64,000 nt of DNA from Microbacterium sp. p3-SID336 (GTDB lineage Bacteria > Actinomycetota > Actinomycetes > Actinomycetales > Microbacteriaceae): NCBI RefSeq assembly GCF_025143365.1, contig NZ_JALXPE010000016.1:1-64000 (forward strand), given 5' to 3'. Position 1 is the stretch's first letter. Each line of letters opens with the position of its first letter. The notes beneath the pieces were generated by a model. It worked only from the letters and a program-made list of their open reading frames with translations, was not told the origin of the DNA and ran no database searches. Below are positions 1 through 8,201 of the stretch, piece after piece. The translations under genes and the position numbers were made by a program.

Positions 1-469
1 ACACGAGGAACCAGCGGTCCTTGTCGAGTCCGCGCTGGATCTCGATCGCGACGTCCTGGCTGGTCAGGTCGATGCCGTCGAGGCCATCGACCGCTGCGCG
101 GACATCGGCGAGGAGACTGTCGATGTCCGCGATCACGGCATGCACGAGGTCGTCTGAGCTCGCGAATCCCGCCGGGACGCTTGTGACGGCGCCCTTCTCG
201 GCGACAGCGCTCACACGGGCGTCGAGCGGGAGCCCGAGCGCGACGATGCGTTCCGCCGCCGCGTCGGCGAAATCGCCCGCGTTGCTCGCGATGGTGTCCA
301 GCAACTCGTGGACGCCGACGAAGTTCGCGCCGCGCACGTGCCAGTGCGCCTGCTTGGCGTTGATCGTCAGTGCCTGAAGGCCGAGCACGACGGGCGTGAG
401 GAACTGCGCGGTCGCGACAACCGCCGTCGGGTCGCTCGCGGTCGTGGCGATGGTGTCTGTGCTGCTCAT
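1..469 (-). CDS. dps: Dps-family DNA-binding ferritin (3' end cut by window)
   Basis: Dps proteins form 12-subunit shells that oxidise Fe(II) with peroxide and protect DNA under stress. The first 156 residues are visible. The ferroxidase set is complete: H42 and H44 in AHWHVRG, H54 and D58 in VHELLD, D69 and E73 in DAAAERI. The ATG at 469 follows an AGGGAG-like ribosome site. The gene lies downstream of, and on the same strand as, a redox-type gene run, which fits an oxidative-stress role. The C-terminus is missing only because the window starts here. Confidence 0.93.
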   Translation of the reverse strand, partial: MSSTDTIATTASDPTAVVATAQFLTPVVLGLQALTINAKQAHWHVRGANFVGVHELLDTIASNAGDFADAAAERIVALGLPLDARVSAVAEKGAVTSVPAGFASSDDLVHAVIADIDSLLADVRAAVDGLDGIDLTSQDVAIEIQRGLDKDRWFLV

Positions 470-516
470 ATCAATCGTTCTCCCTGCTCGTTGGTTTCTT
501 GATTCGGTGGACTCGG

Positions 517-1470
517 TCACGATCGGATGTCTGCGCCGGCTGGCTCTGATGCGGTTCGGGCTCGGAGGGCGGGGATGACGTCTTGTCCGATCTCTTCCAT
601 GACGTCCTCGACATCTCTGCGTCCCGGCCGCAGCACCAGGTTGATGTGCGCGATCCCTGCCGAGGCCAGTCCCGTGAGGTAATCGGTGAGACCGGTGGTG
701 CCGACCCGTGCGCCGAGGCGGATGGGCTCGAAGGGTGCATCCGGGTTCTCAGCGAGGTCGAGGTAGAGGTTCGTCATGAACGGCTTGAGCGATATCGCCC
801 GCCACTGCGCGGCGACGGCGCGCATCTGCGGGCCTGCACGGTGGTAGGTCATGTGCGCGTCGAGATTCTCGGCCGCCCACGCCGGGGACTGCTGCGCGCC
901 ACCGATCCCGATCAGTGGAATCGTCCCGTCCACAGGGGCGGGCAGGAACGAGTCCTGATCGATCCGGCCCTGCGCCGCCTGCTCCCAGATCTCACGCATG
1001 ACACGCACGCCTTCGCGGTAGGTCTCTCCACGGCGATCGAAATCGGCTCCGAAGAACGGGTACTCGCCCGGCCTGTCGCCCGAGGCGAGGCCGAGCAGCA
1101 GCCGCCCACCGGAGAGAGCGTCGACGGTGGCGGCCTCCTTTGCCAGCGTCACAGGGTGCCGCAGCGGGAGCACAATCCCTGCCGTGCCGAGCAATATGCG
1201 CTCGGTCGATGCGGCGAGGTAGCCGAGGTAGGGGATGGGGTCGAAGATCTGTCCGGCATCGCCGAAGTCACGCGGTCGCCACATCGGCACGTCCCGGAGC
1301 CAAAGGGCCTGGAATCCGAGCCGGTCGGCGAGCTGTGCCCTCTCCTGATGCCGGGTCAGATCAGGGAAGAGACCCTGACCCGAGACATCTCGTCGAGCGA
1401 GGTCGTTGTCCAGGGGCAGCTCGATCCCGAGGGACAAGCCGTCCTTGGTGAGTGAGTCTAGAGCGGTCAT
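517..1470 (-). CDS. LLM-class flavin-dependent oxidoreductase (TIGR03571-like)
   Basis: This 317-aa luciferase-like monooxygenase has a TIM barrel using reduced flavin. The family signature LSGGRLLLGLASGD is at residues 119-132, and the AASTERILLGT strand is at about 86-96. The layout resembles the TIGR03571 group, whose substrates are unknown. It starts 12 bp downstream of the NmrA-like gene and ends 47 bp before dps, so it is probably in the same transcript as the AcuI/NmrA genes. The reaction cannot be read from sequence; a role in detoxifying reactive electrophiles is inferred from the neighbours. Confidence 0.85.
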   Translation of the reverse strand: MTALDSLTKDGLSLGIELPLDNDLARRDVSGQGLFPDLTRHQERAQLADRLGFQALWLRDVPMWRPRDFGDAGQIFDPIPYLGYLAASTERILLGTAGIVLPLRHPVTLAKEAATVDALSGGRLLLGLASGDRPGEYPFFGADFDRRGETYREGVRVMREIWEQAAQGRIDQDSFLPAPVDGTIPLIGIGGAQQSPAWAAENLDAHMTYHRAGPQMRAVAAQWRAISLKPFMTNLYLDLAENPDAPFEPIRLGARVGTTGLTDYLTGLASAGIAHINLVLRPGRRDVEDVMEEIGQDVIPALRARTASEPAGADIRS

Positions 1471-1482
1471 GGCATGGTCCGT

Positions 1483-2124
1483 TCAGTACCAGGAGGGCTT
1501 GTCGCCGTCGGTGCCGGGCTTGTTCACGCCGAGCGAGGCGCCGACGCTGTCGGCCGGGTTCTTGGCGAGTTCGGCGACGAGCGCGCCGACGCTCTTGCGG
1601 GACACCTCGGTGCCCTGGAAGGGCTCATCCTTCTGGGTCAGCTCGTAGTCGACCTCGTCGTCATCTGACAGCCAGGCGGGACGGATGATCGTGTAGTCGA
1701 GGTCGGACTCCTCGATCACTTTCGCGGCGGCGCTGTAGGTCTGCAGGTATCCGCCGTCGAGCATCCGGTGGTTCCACTTGCCGTACTCGCCGGGCACCTC
1801 GTCGTAGATGCCGAGGGTGGATATCCAGATCAACCGTCGCGTTCCCGCGGCGGTCAGCGCTGCGACGACGGCGCGGGCCTGAGCTTCGATGTCGCCCCCG
1901 CCGAGGTTCGCGTACACGATGTCTTGCCCCGTGACGGTACGCGTGAGGAGGTCTTCATCGAGGACGTCGCCCTCGATCACCTGGACGCGGTCGGCGGGCA
2001 CGTCAGCCAGGCTCCCCGGGCGACGCAGGTACAGGGTCAGCTCGTTGGCAGGCTCTTCCAGCAGTGCGGCGATGGCGTGTCTTGCGATACGTCCGCCGGC
2101 TCCGAGCACGGTGATCTTCGTCAT
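1483..2124 (-). CDS. NmrA-like NAD(P)-binding oxidoreductase
   Basis: This is a 213-aa atypical short-chain dehydrogenase with a single Rossmann domain. The dinucleotide motif GAGGRIA is at residues 8-14. STLGIYDEVPGEYGKW lies where classical SDRs carry the Tyr-Lys pair, but no YxxxK is present, so it may be a sensor or a reductase of the NmrA type. The start lies 36 bp below the stop of the AcuI-like gene, and the end is 12 bp above the luciferase-like gene, which supports one operon. Confidence 0.82.
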   Translation of the reverse strand: MTKITVLGAGGRIARHAIAALLEEPANELTLYLRRPGSLADVPADRVQVIEGDVLDEDLLTRTVTGQDIVYANLGGGDIEAQARAVVAALTAAGTRRLIWISTLGIYDEVPGEYGKWNHRMLDGGYLQTYSAAAKVIEESDLDYTIIRPAWLSDDDEVDYELTQKDEPFQGTEVSRKSVGALVAELAKNPADSVGASLGVNKPGTDGDKPSWY

Positions 2125-2160
2125 GATCTTCTTCTTTCGTTTGTGTGGTCTTGGGGATGG

Positions 2161-3147
2161 TCAGCGGTTCACGTCGACGACGATCCGGCCGCGGACGCGC
2201 CCGTCCAGAAGGTCATCGGCAACGGAGAGGGCCTCGCTCAGGCCAACCTCGCGGCTCATAGCGGGCAGCAGGTCCAGGTCAAGCTCTGCGGCCAGGCGGT
2301 TCCACGCTGCGACGCGCTTGTCGTGAGGTTGGGTGACGCTGTTGATGCCGAGCAGACGCACCCCGCGTAGAATGAACGGCGCGACGGTGGCGGGTAGATC
2401 CATGCCCTGTGCGTTCCCGCATGCGGCGACGGCGCCGCCCGCCTTCGTCCCGGCACAGGCATTGGCGAGGGTATGGCTGCCGACGGAGTCGATCGCAGCC
2501 GCCCAGCGCTCTTTGCCGAGCGGCCGGCCGGGCTCGGATAGCTCTGTCCGGTCGATGATCGTCGTAGCGCCGAGGCGGCGCAGGTAGTCGGCTTCAGCGG
2601 GACGGCCGGTCGACGCGACGACCGAGTAGCCGCCGCATGCCAGCAGCGCGATCGCGAACCCGCCGACCCCACCGTTCGCGCCCGTGACGAGGACGTCACC
2701 CGAATCAGTGGTGAGGCCATGCGATTCGAGGGTCATGAGGGAGAGCATCGCCGTGTATCCGGCCGTGCCGATCGACATCGCCTGCCGCTCCGAGATCGCA
2801 TCAGGAACCGGCACGAGCCAGTCCGCACTCACGCGAGCTCGCTGGGCGAGGCCGCCCCAGTGCGTCTCGCCGATGCCCCACCCATTCACCAGCACCCGGT
2901 CACCAGGCGCATAGGAGGGACTGTCGCTGTGTTCCACGACCCCGGCGAGGTCGATCCCGGGCACCATCGGGAAGCGACGCACGACCGGCGCCTTCCCCGT
3001 GATCGCGAGGGCATCCTTGTAGTTCAGACCGCTGTACGACACGCGAACCGTGACGTCCCCGTCGGGTAGCTCGCTGTCGTCGAGTTCGCGCAGCGTTGCC
3101 TGGTATCCGGCGTCGGCCTTGGCGATGGAGATTGCGCTGAACATCAT
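2161..3147 (-). CDS. AcuI/YhdH-type quinone or acrylyl-CoA reductase (MDR family)
   Basis: This 328-aa zinc-free medium-chain reductase has LNYKDALAITGK at residues 41-52 (an AcuI/YhdH hallmark), a GroES-like N-terminal domain and the NADPH motif VTGANGGVGGFA at 154-165. AcuI reduces toxic acryloyl-CoA to propionyl-CoA, while YhdH relatives reduce quinone-like electrophiles. I place the start at 3147 because this ATG overlaps the TGA of the upstream repressor by 4 bp (ATGA), implying translational coupling. The reading frame stays open further upstream, but that part lies inside the repressor gene. Confidence 0.88.
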   Translation of the reverse strand: MMFSAISIAKADAGYQATLRELDDSELPDGDVTVRVSYSGLNYKDALAITGKAPVVRRFPMVPGIDLAGVVEHSDSPSYAPGDRVLVNGWGIGETHWGGLAQRARVSADWLVPVPDAISERQAMSIGTAGYTAMLSLMTLESHGLTTDSGDVLVTGANGGVGGFAIALLACGGYSVVASTGRPAEADYLRRLGATTIIDRTELSEPGRPLGKERWAAAIDSVGSHTLANACAGTKAGGAVAACGNAQGMDLPATVAPFILRGVRLLGINSVTQPHDKRVAAWNRLAAELDLDLLPAMSREVGLSEALSVADDLLDGRVRGRIVVDVNR

Positions 3148-3791
3148 GCTCCCTCGGGACGGAAACGGATGGATGCGAGGAAGCCGGCGAAGAAGACGCC
3201 CATCGGTCGGACGTCGCGGGTCAGGCGGGCGCGAAGGATCGCGCCTTCCCAGCCCACCCAGAAGAAGGACGCCAGCTCGTCGCAGTCGGAGCCGGGCGGG
3301 ATCTCGTCTGCGTCTGCGGCCAGTCGCAGGCACGCCGCGACGCGACGCTCCCAGTCGCGCAGCACGTCTTCGAGCGCTTCACGGTAGCCCTCGGGAAGGG
3401 TGGAGACCTCTTGGCCGAGATTGCCGACCAGGCAACCTCGTTCGAAGTCATGTCGCACCATGCCGGCCTTGGCGTCGTTCACAAACCGCGCCAGGCGTTC
3501 CAGCGGAGATGGGCCCTCTTCGAGCAGCCATCGGTCGAGCTTGCGGGCGAAGTAGCCCGCATACCGGTGCAGCACCTCGAACCCGAACGCGTCCTTGCTG
3601 TCGAAGTAGTGGTAGAAGGAGCCCTTCGGCACGCCGACGCGCTTCAGGACCGTGTCGATGCCGGTCGCGCTGATGCCCTGCATCGTCAGCACCGCCATGC
3701 CGCAACGCAGCAGCGCCTCGCGCGTGTCCCCGTGCTCGCGAGGGATCTTCGGGGGGCGTCCCCGGCGGGGTCGAGCTGCGATGTCGGTCAT
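3144..3791 (-). CDS. TetR-family repressor, AcuR type
   Basis: This is a 215-aa regulator. An RPRRGRPPK basic arm is followed by a TetR HTH at about residues 25-70 with the recognition segment GVPKGSFYHYFDSKDAF. The C-terminal ligand domain carries ERGCLVGNLGQE, typical of the AcuR/TetR_C-type group that senses electrophiles or acrylate; its cysteine could be a sensor (inference). It is the first gene of the run and overlaps the reductase start. A TANNNT box 7 nt before the ATG lies inside an inverted repeat, so it probably represses its own operon. Confidence 0.9.
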   Translation of the reverse strand: MTDIAARPRRGRPPKIPREHGDTREALLRCGMAVLTMQGISATGIDTVLKRVGVPKGSFYHYFDSKDAFGFEVLHRYAGYFARKLDRWLLEEGPSPLERLARFVNDAKAGMVRHDFERGCLVGNLGQEVSTLPEGYREALEDVLRDWERRVAACLRLAADADEIPPGSDCDELASFFWVGWEGAILRARLTRDVRPMGVFFAGFLASIRFRPEGA

Positions 3792-3798
3792 GACAGCG

Positions 3799-3821
3799 AA
3801 TTTAGACCGACCGTCTCTAAA
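3799..3821 (-). promoter_or_regulatory. Leaderless promoter overlapped by a TetR operator
   Basis: On the minus strand a TAAATT -10 box (3799-3804) ends 7 nt before the repressor ATG at 3791. It overlaps an inverted repeat whose arms are TTTAGA (3801-3806) and TCTAAA (3816-3821), with GACCGTC inside. TAGACCG/CGGTCTA-like operators are common for this TetR group. Binding here would block RNA polymerase. Confidence 0.72.
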
Positions 3822-3896
3822 TATCTACGAGTGAGCGCAGAGCATGCAGAGATCGGCTAATCGGGGCAGGGATCGGCCACTGGCTGGCGGGGCGCG

Positions 3897-4514
3897 TCAG
3901 GTGGGATCGCTGCCGATGGCCGCCATGGCGTGATCGAGGACGGCTGCGAGTGGCAGGGCTCCGTCTCCTTGAGCCCACGCGGCGATCGCGGCGTCGAGAT
4001 ATCCGAACGTCGCGGCGATCAAAGCCCCCGGGCGGGGGTCGCGGGGGTCGTCCGACTGGTTGCCCAGTCGGCGTGAGACCTCGGGGCCGAGCGTGTCGCG
4101 CCAACTCGCGACCTTTGTCGCGTGGTGCACGGCGAGAGCCTGCGTGCCGGTGAGCATCTGTGCGACGCGCATCGCGCGGTCGGGGTCCGTGCTGTAGATC
4201 GCGAGCAGTGGATCGAGCGAACGGCGCAGTGCGGTCCACGGCGTCTCAACCTCGGGGCGCTTCTCCAGTGCCTCGCGCATCTCCTCGCCGAAGCCGATTA
4301 CTCGCCTGAGCAGTGCCTGTTCCTTCGTCGGGAAGTAGCGGAAGAACGAGCTGCGGGAGACTCCTGCAGCAATGCAGATGTCGTCAACTGTCGTGCTCTC
4401 GTATCCGCGGTCCGCGAAGAGCTCGAAGGCTGTCTCCGCGACATGGTTCGCCACCGCGCTTCGCGCAAGAGCCCGAGCGGTCGGTCGAACAGGTGGGCGA
4501 GGATCCTCAAGCAT
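3897..4514 (-). CDS. TetR-family transcriptional regulator
   Basis: This is a 205-aa regulator if started at 4514. The HTH includes GVSRSSFFRYFPTKEQALL, preceded by the helix ADRGYESTTVDDICIAAG. The C-terminal half resembles the MftR/TetR_C_17-like class often found in actinobacteria. I prefer the ATG at 4514 because a TAGCAT box lies exactly 7 nt upstream, the spacing seen for many genes here; an ATG 9 bp upstream (4523) is the alternative. It diverges from a short-chain dehydrogenase across two palindromes and probably controls it. Confidence 0.86.
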   Translation of the reverse strand: MLEDPRPPVRPTARALARSAVANHVAETAFELFADRGYESTTVDDICIAAGVSRSSFFRYFPTKEQALLRRVIGFGEEMREALEKRPEVETPWTALRRSLDPLLAIYSTDPDRAMRVAQMLTGTQALAVHHATKVASWRDTLGPEVSRRLGNQSDDPRDPRPGALIAATFGYLDAAIAAWAQGDGALPLAAVLDHAMAAIGSDPT

Positions 4515-4547
4515 GCCACTCATGCTACTGTCATCCCGAAACTGAAA

Positions 4548-4577
4548 CTACAGTGTCATGTAGGGGACTACAGTCCC
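4548..4577. promoter_or_regulatory. Two palindromic operator candidates between tetR and SDR genes
   Basis: CTACA (4548-4552) and TGTAG (4559-4563) form one inverted repeat. GGGAC (4564-4568) and GTCCC (4573-4577) form a second, with TACA between the arms. The octamer ACTACAGT occurs at 4547 and again at 4567, 20 bp apart. TACAGT at 4569-4574 could be the -10 box of the SDR gene. The arrangement suits a TetR dimer pair. Confidence 0.5.
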
Positions 4578-4595
4578 GGGAAGGCGGGCTGCAGG

Positions 4596-5429
4596 ATGCC
4601 CACACGAAAAGTCATCGTCATCACGGGAGCCAGTGACGGCATCGGCGCGGCAGCGGCCCGCGCCCTCTCCGCACGGGGCCATCGGATCGTTCTCGTGGGA
4701 CGCAGCCGCGAGAAGACGCAGCGGATTGCGCAAGAGCTCGAGCAGGAGTTCCACGTGGCAGACTTCGCAGAACTCGAGCAGGTGCGCGCGCTTGCGCACC
4801 TGCTCCTCGAACGTCACCCGCGCATCGATGTCCTGGCCAACAACGCCGGTGGCGTGTTCGGCAGGAACCGGCAACTGACCATCGACGGGCATGAAGTTAC
4901 CTTCCAGGTGAACTATCTCGCACCATTCCTTTTGACGAGCCTGCTCATGGAGAGGCTGATCGAATCCCGCGCTTCGGTCATCAACACCTCGAGCGTCGCG
5001 AACCGCGCTTATGGGCGCATCGACCTCGCGAACCTGAACGGTCAGAAGCGGTACAGCCCCGTTACCGCGTACGGCAACGCAAAGCTCGCGCAGATCCTGT
5101 TCACCAGGGAACTGCACCACCGCTACGCAGACCGCGGCCTGGCCAGTGCCGCGTTCCACCCAGGCAACATCGCGACCAGTTTCTCCACCGAGGCCGGCGC
5201 CGGCCTCCGTCTCGTCTACCAGACCTGGATCGGACGGCGCATCCTCCAGACCCCGGACAAAGGCGCCGACACGCTCGTCTGGCTCGCAGACGCTGAAGCC
5301 GGAACCGACTACCCATCCGGCGAGTACTTCGTACGGCGTCGCGTCCGCCGAGCCAACCGCCAGGCCTACGACGAGACACTCGCGCGCGACCTCTGGGCGG
5401 CGAGCGAGCGCCTCCTTCACTCCCGATAG
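4596..5429 (+). CDS. Short-chain dehydrogenase/reductase (retinol dehydrogenase-like)
   Basis: This 277-aa classical SDR has TGASDGIG at residues 10-17 for NAD(P) binding, NNAG at 82-85, the catalytic serine region TSSVAN at 131-136 and the YxxxK pair Y159/K163. LNGQKRYSPVTAYGNAKLA resembles the retinol-dehydrogenase/WWOX-like SDR group. The ATG at 4596 was chosen because the TGASDGIG motif then sits at the normal distance from the N-terminus; the open frame extends upstream only through the divergent promoter and the tetR gene. It probably reduces an aldehyde or ketone; the substrate is unknown. Confidence 0.88.
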   Translation: MPTRKVIVITGASDGIGAAAARALSARGHRIVLVGRSREKTQRIAQELEQEFHVADFAELEQVRALAHLLLERHPRIDVLANNAGGVFGRNRQLTIDGHEVTFQVNYLAPFLLTSLLMERLIESRASVINTSSVANRAYGRIDLANLNGQKRYSPVTAYGNAKLAQILFTRELHHRYADRGLASAAFHPGNIATSFSTEAGAGLRLVYQTWIGRRILQTPDKGADTLVWLADAEAGTDYPSGEYFVRRRVRRANRQAYDETLARDLWAASERLLHSR

Positions 5430-5520
5430 AGGAGGGGTGCAGGAGAGCGCGGCCTCACGTCAGAGGGAGCTGATCGATCACCCGGCGGCCCCTCTGGGCG
5501 GGCATCTTCCGCGCAAGCAC

Positions 5521-7197
5521 TCAGGTAGTCGGCCACATCCGCTCGGGCGCCGAAACACCCAGCAGGCCGAGGCCGTTGCGCAGCACCTGTCCGGTGGCGT
5601 CGTTCAGCCACAGACGCGTGCGGTGCACGCTCTCGATCGGGTCATCGCCGAGCGGAGTGATGCGGCAGTTGTCGTACCAGCGGTGGTACAGGCCGGCGAG
5701 CTCCTCCAGGTAGCGGGCAACGCGGTGCGGCTCGCGCACCTCGGCGGCGAACGCCACGACGCGCGGGAACTCCTGCAGAGCGCCGAGCAGCGCCGACTCG
5801 GTCTCGTGCGTGAGCAGCTCGGGGGCGAACTTGGAGCGGTCGACGCCCGCGTCGGCGGCGTTGCGGGCCACGTTGTGCGTGCGGGCGTGCGCGTACTGCA
5901 CGTAGAACACGGGGTTGTCGTTCGTGCGCTTGCGCAGCAGGTCGGGGTCGAGCGACAGCGGCGAGTCGGCCGGGTAGCGCGCGAGCGAGTAGCGCAGCGC
6001 GTCGGTGCCGAGCCACTCGCGCAGGTCATCGAGCTCGATGATGTTGCCCGCGCGCTTCGAGAGCTTGGCACCGCCGATCGAGACGAGCTGGCCGATCAGG
6101 ATCTCGACGTCCTTCTCGGGGTCCTCGCCCACCGCACCCGCGAGCGCCTTGAGGCGGTGCACATAGCCGTGGTGATCGGCGCCGAGCAGGTAGATCTTGT
6201 GCGCGAACCCCCGGTCGCCCTTGTTCAGGTAGTACGCGGCGTCGGCGGCGAAGTAGGTGTACTCGCCGCTGGAGCGGCGGATGACGCGATCCTTGTCGTC
6301 GCCGAAGTCCGTCGTGCGCACCCACACCGCGCCGTCCCGGTCGAAGACGTAGCCCTGCGCGCGCAGCCGGTCCACGGCGCGGTCGACGAGGCCCGGCCCT
6401 CCCGCCTCGCCCGCGGCATGCAGCACGCGCTCCGAGAACCACACGTCGAAGTGCACGTTGAATTTCGCGAGCGAGCCTTCGATCTCCGTCAGCTGCAGCG
6501 CGTACGCGTCATCGCGCGCGGCGACGAGCTGCTCGTCGGCCGGCAGGCTCAGGATGTCCGGACGCGCCTCGAGCACGCGACGACCGAGCTCCGTCACGTA
6601 CTCGCCCGGGTAACCGCCCTCGGGCGTGGACTCGCCCTTTATCGCGGCCAGCACGGAGGCGCCGAAGCGGTCCATCTGCACGCCGGCATCGTTGATGTAG
6701 AACTCGCGCGCCAGCGTCGCGCCCGAGAACTGCAGCACCCGGCCGATGCTGTCGCCCAGCGCGGCCCAGCGGGTGTGGCCGATGTGCAGCGGGCCCGTGG
6801 GGTTCGCGCTCACGAACTCGAGGTTGATCGTGTTGCCGATCTGCGTGTCGTTGCGGCCGTAGTCGACGCCCGCCTCGACGATCGTCTTCGCGAGAGCGCC
6901 CGCGGCTCCCGCCTCGACGCGGATGTTGATGAAGCCAGGTCCCGCCACCTGGACCGACGCGATGCCGTCGGCCGAGGCGAGCTCCTCGGCGATCTCCCGC
7001 GCCAGCTCGTACGGGTCCGCACCGAGACGCTTGGCGATCTTCATGGCGATGCTGCTGGCCCAGTCACCATGATCGCGGTTCCGTGGACGTTCCAGCACAA
7101 TGTCGGTGGCGCTGAGAACGAGCGCTTTCTCCGGGCATCGCCGCGCGGCGATCGGCGCGACGACGGCGAGGAGAGCGGCGGCGAGACCCTTTGTCAC
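5521..7197 (-). CDS. argS: Arginyl-tRNA synthetase
   Basis: This class I synthetase charges tRNA-Arg. It has 558 aa, near the usual length, with an N-terminal Add-1-like domain (about 1-100). The HIGH motif appears as HIGHTR within SANPTGPLHIGHTR, the KMSKS-like loop as KLSKRAGN, and the C-terminal DALR anticodon domain includes YVQYAHAR and YRW-type residues. I favour the GTG at 7197, which overlaps the upstream TGA by 4 bp; a GTG at 7209 would add four residues. Close actinobacteria usually carry argS beside lysA/hom, so this setting is unusual and a second copy is possible. Confidence 0.93.
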   Translation of the reverse strand: MTKGLAAALLAVVAPIAARRCPEKALVLSATDIVLERPRNRDHGDWASSIAMKIAKRLGADPYELAREIAEELASADGIASVQVAGPGFINIRVEAGAAGALAKTIVEAGVDYGRNDTQIGNTINLEFVSANPTGPLHIGHTRWAALGDSIGRVLQFSGATLAREFYINDAGVQMDRFGASVLAAIKGESTPEGGYPGEYVTELGRRVLEARPDILSLPADEQLVAARDDAYALQLTEIEGSLAKFNVHFDVWFSERVLHAAGEAGGPGLVDRAVDRLRAQGYVFDRDGAVWVRTTDFGDDKDRVIRRSSGEYTYFAADAAYYLNKGDRGFAHKIYLLGADHHGYVHRLKALAGAVGEDPEKDVEILIGQLVSIGGAKLSKRAGNIIELDDLREWLGTDALRYSLARYPADSPLSLDPDLLRKRTNDNPVFYVQYAHARTHNVARNAADAGVDRSKFAPELLTHETESALLGALQEFPRVVAFAAEVREPHRVARYLEELAGLYHRWYDNCRITPLGDDPIESVHRTRLWLNDATGQVLRNGLGLLGVSAPERMWPTT

Positions 7198-7583
7198 CCC
7201 GGGGACCACCCGCGTAGGAATGCGAGAACCTTTGCGTCAGGCATCTCACAGGCCCGGAGGCAGTCAGCGTCCTGAGTCCGGTACACATTGGCGCTGACTA
7301 GATCATTTCCCCCTAGTTCCTCGGCGTAGATGCTGACGCTTCGTCCGCCTGCGTGCTCCGTTCGAGCTAGTCCGTAGGGACGTCCGTTGTAGACAACACG
7401 GGTCCAGCCTATTGGCACCCGGTCGAGCAGCGTGGAAAGGGGCTCACTGCAACGCTCGCCGCGCTGTGGTCGAGTGAGAGCATCCGTGTTGCTTCGCTCG
7501 CTGGGGCTTCGCCTGCTTTGCGAATTCAGATTCCCGGTTACGTGGCCCGGGCTAGTCACGTTCAATGTGTCCACCGTCCTCAC
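7194..7583 (-). CDS. Small conserved-looking protein coupled to argS
   Basis: Up to 129 aa, but only the C-terminal 75 or so look protein-like (from VPIGWTRVVYNGRPYG to the terminal FLRGWSPG). I recall similar short actinobacterial proteins, sometimes annotated as methionine-sulfoxide-reductase-like, but no catalytic motif is visible. The N-terminal third is Ser/Arg-rich and may be untranslated, so the start could be the internal GTG of VPIGW. Its TGA overlaps the argS GTG, so translation of the two is probably linked. Function unknown. Confidence 0.55.
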   Translation of the reverse strand: MRTVDTLNVTSPGHVTGNLNSQSRRSPSERSNTDALTRPQRGERCSEPLSTLLDRVPIGWTRVVYNGRPYGLARTEHAGGRSVSIYAEELGGNDLVSANVYRTQDADCLRACEMPDAKVLAFLRGWSPG

Positions 7584-7766
7584 GGCCTCGCCGGACAGCG
7601 TAGGGCCGCCCTGTAGACCACCCTAGACGCAGACTGGACCCCAAAGACCAAAAGTTGCGTATGTCGCGTCTGACCTCCCGCACATCAGCGAACTCGACGC
7701 GCCCGCCGGATCGACTGGCCCTCCGCTGCGCAGTGCACAAGGCGTCGGTCTCCGACGCGGTGCCGC

Positions 7767-8201
7767 TCAGATGCTCTGACGAGTCACCACAGGTTCGCTC
7801 TGCTGCGGTCGCCCGATGACGGGGCGGGGCGTGCCCAACTCTCGTACCCGCTCGCCGACGGCCTGCGCCACCTTCCTTGTACCGGCTACCGTGGCGTCCC
7901 GCACAGCCCGGTGCAGTCTCTCCTGCCCGTGACTGATCGCGTCCGCGGCACGTTGGCTGCTGTGTCGCATCAGTTCCGATGCGGGCATCCACGTCAGCCG
8001 CGAACGATCCTTCACCTGAGCGGCGATGCGCTCCCGACGCGCCGCCAACGCCGGGTCCGACAAGCGAGCCAGCGCGTCCGAATCCCTTTGCGCCGTCTCC
8101 ACATGCTCCGGCCCGGCCGTTCGTTCAGACGCCACAGTCACTACTGAATCCCTGCCATCCTGCTTCAGCGGGATGTACCGCTCGTCGTCAGCCGTGTTCA
8201 T
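7767..8201 (-). CDS. Hypothetical protein of the mobile region
   Basis: This 144-aa soluble, charged, mostly helical protein has no family I recognise. A central segment rich in Ala, Arg and Gln could form a coiled coil (about 45-120). The ATG at 8201 is preceded by a strong GAGGAGGAA ribosome site and overlaps the stop of the DUF2637 gene by 4 bp (ATGA), so it is the last gene of a three-gene coupled unit with the ArdC-like and DUF2637 genes. It may act with them in plasmid or element maintenance (inference). Confidence 0.65.
   Translation of the reverse strand: MNTADDERYIPLKQDGRDSVVTVASERTAGPEHVETAQRDSDALARLSDPALAARRERIAAQVKDRSRLTWMPASELMRHSSQRAADAISHGQERLHRAVRDATVAGTRKVAQAVGERVRELGTPRPVIGRPQQSEPVVTRQSI

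Noticed and set aside
3147..3333. Longer N-terminus for the AcuI-like reductase
   Set aside because: The extra residues are Arg/Pro-rich, lie inside the TetR gene and precede the family-typical start; the 4-bp overlap supports the shorter protein.
5146..7275. A very long plus-strand open frame (about 700 codons) across argS
   Set aside because: It is antisense to the well-supported arginyl-tRNA synthetase; its product is Arg/Val/Ala-rich with no motif, as expected from the GC-rich complementary strand.
7552..7992. A 146-codon minus-strand frame between the small argS partner and the DUF2637 operon
   Set aside because: It overlaps the better-supported 144-aa gene in another frame and has an Arg/Gly-rich, motif-free product.
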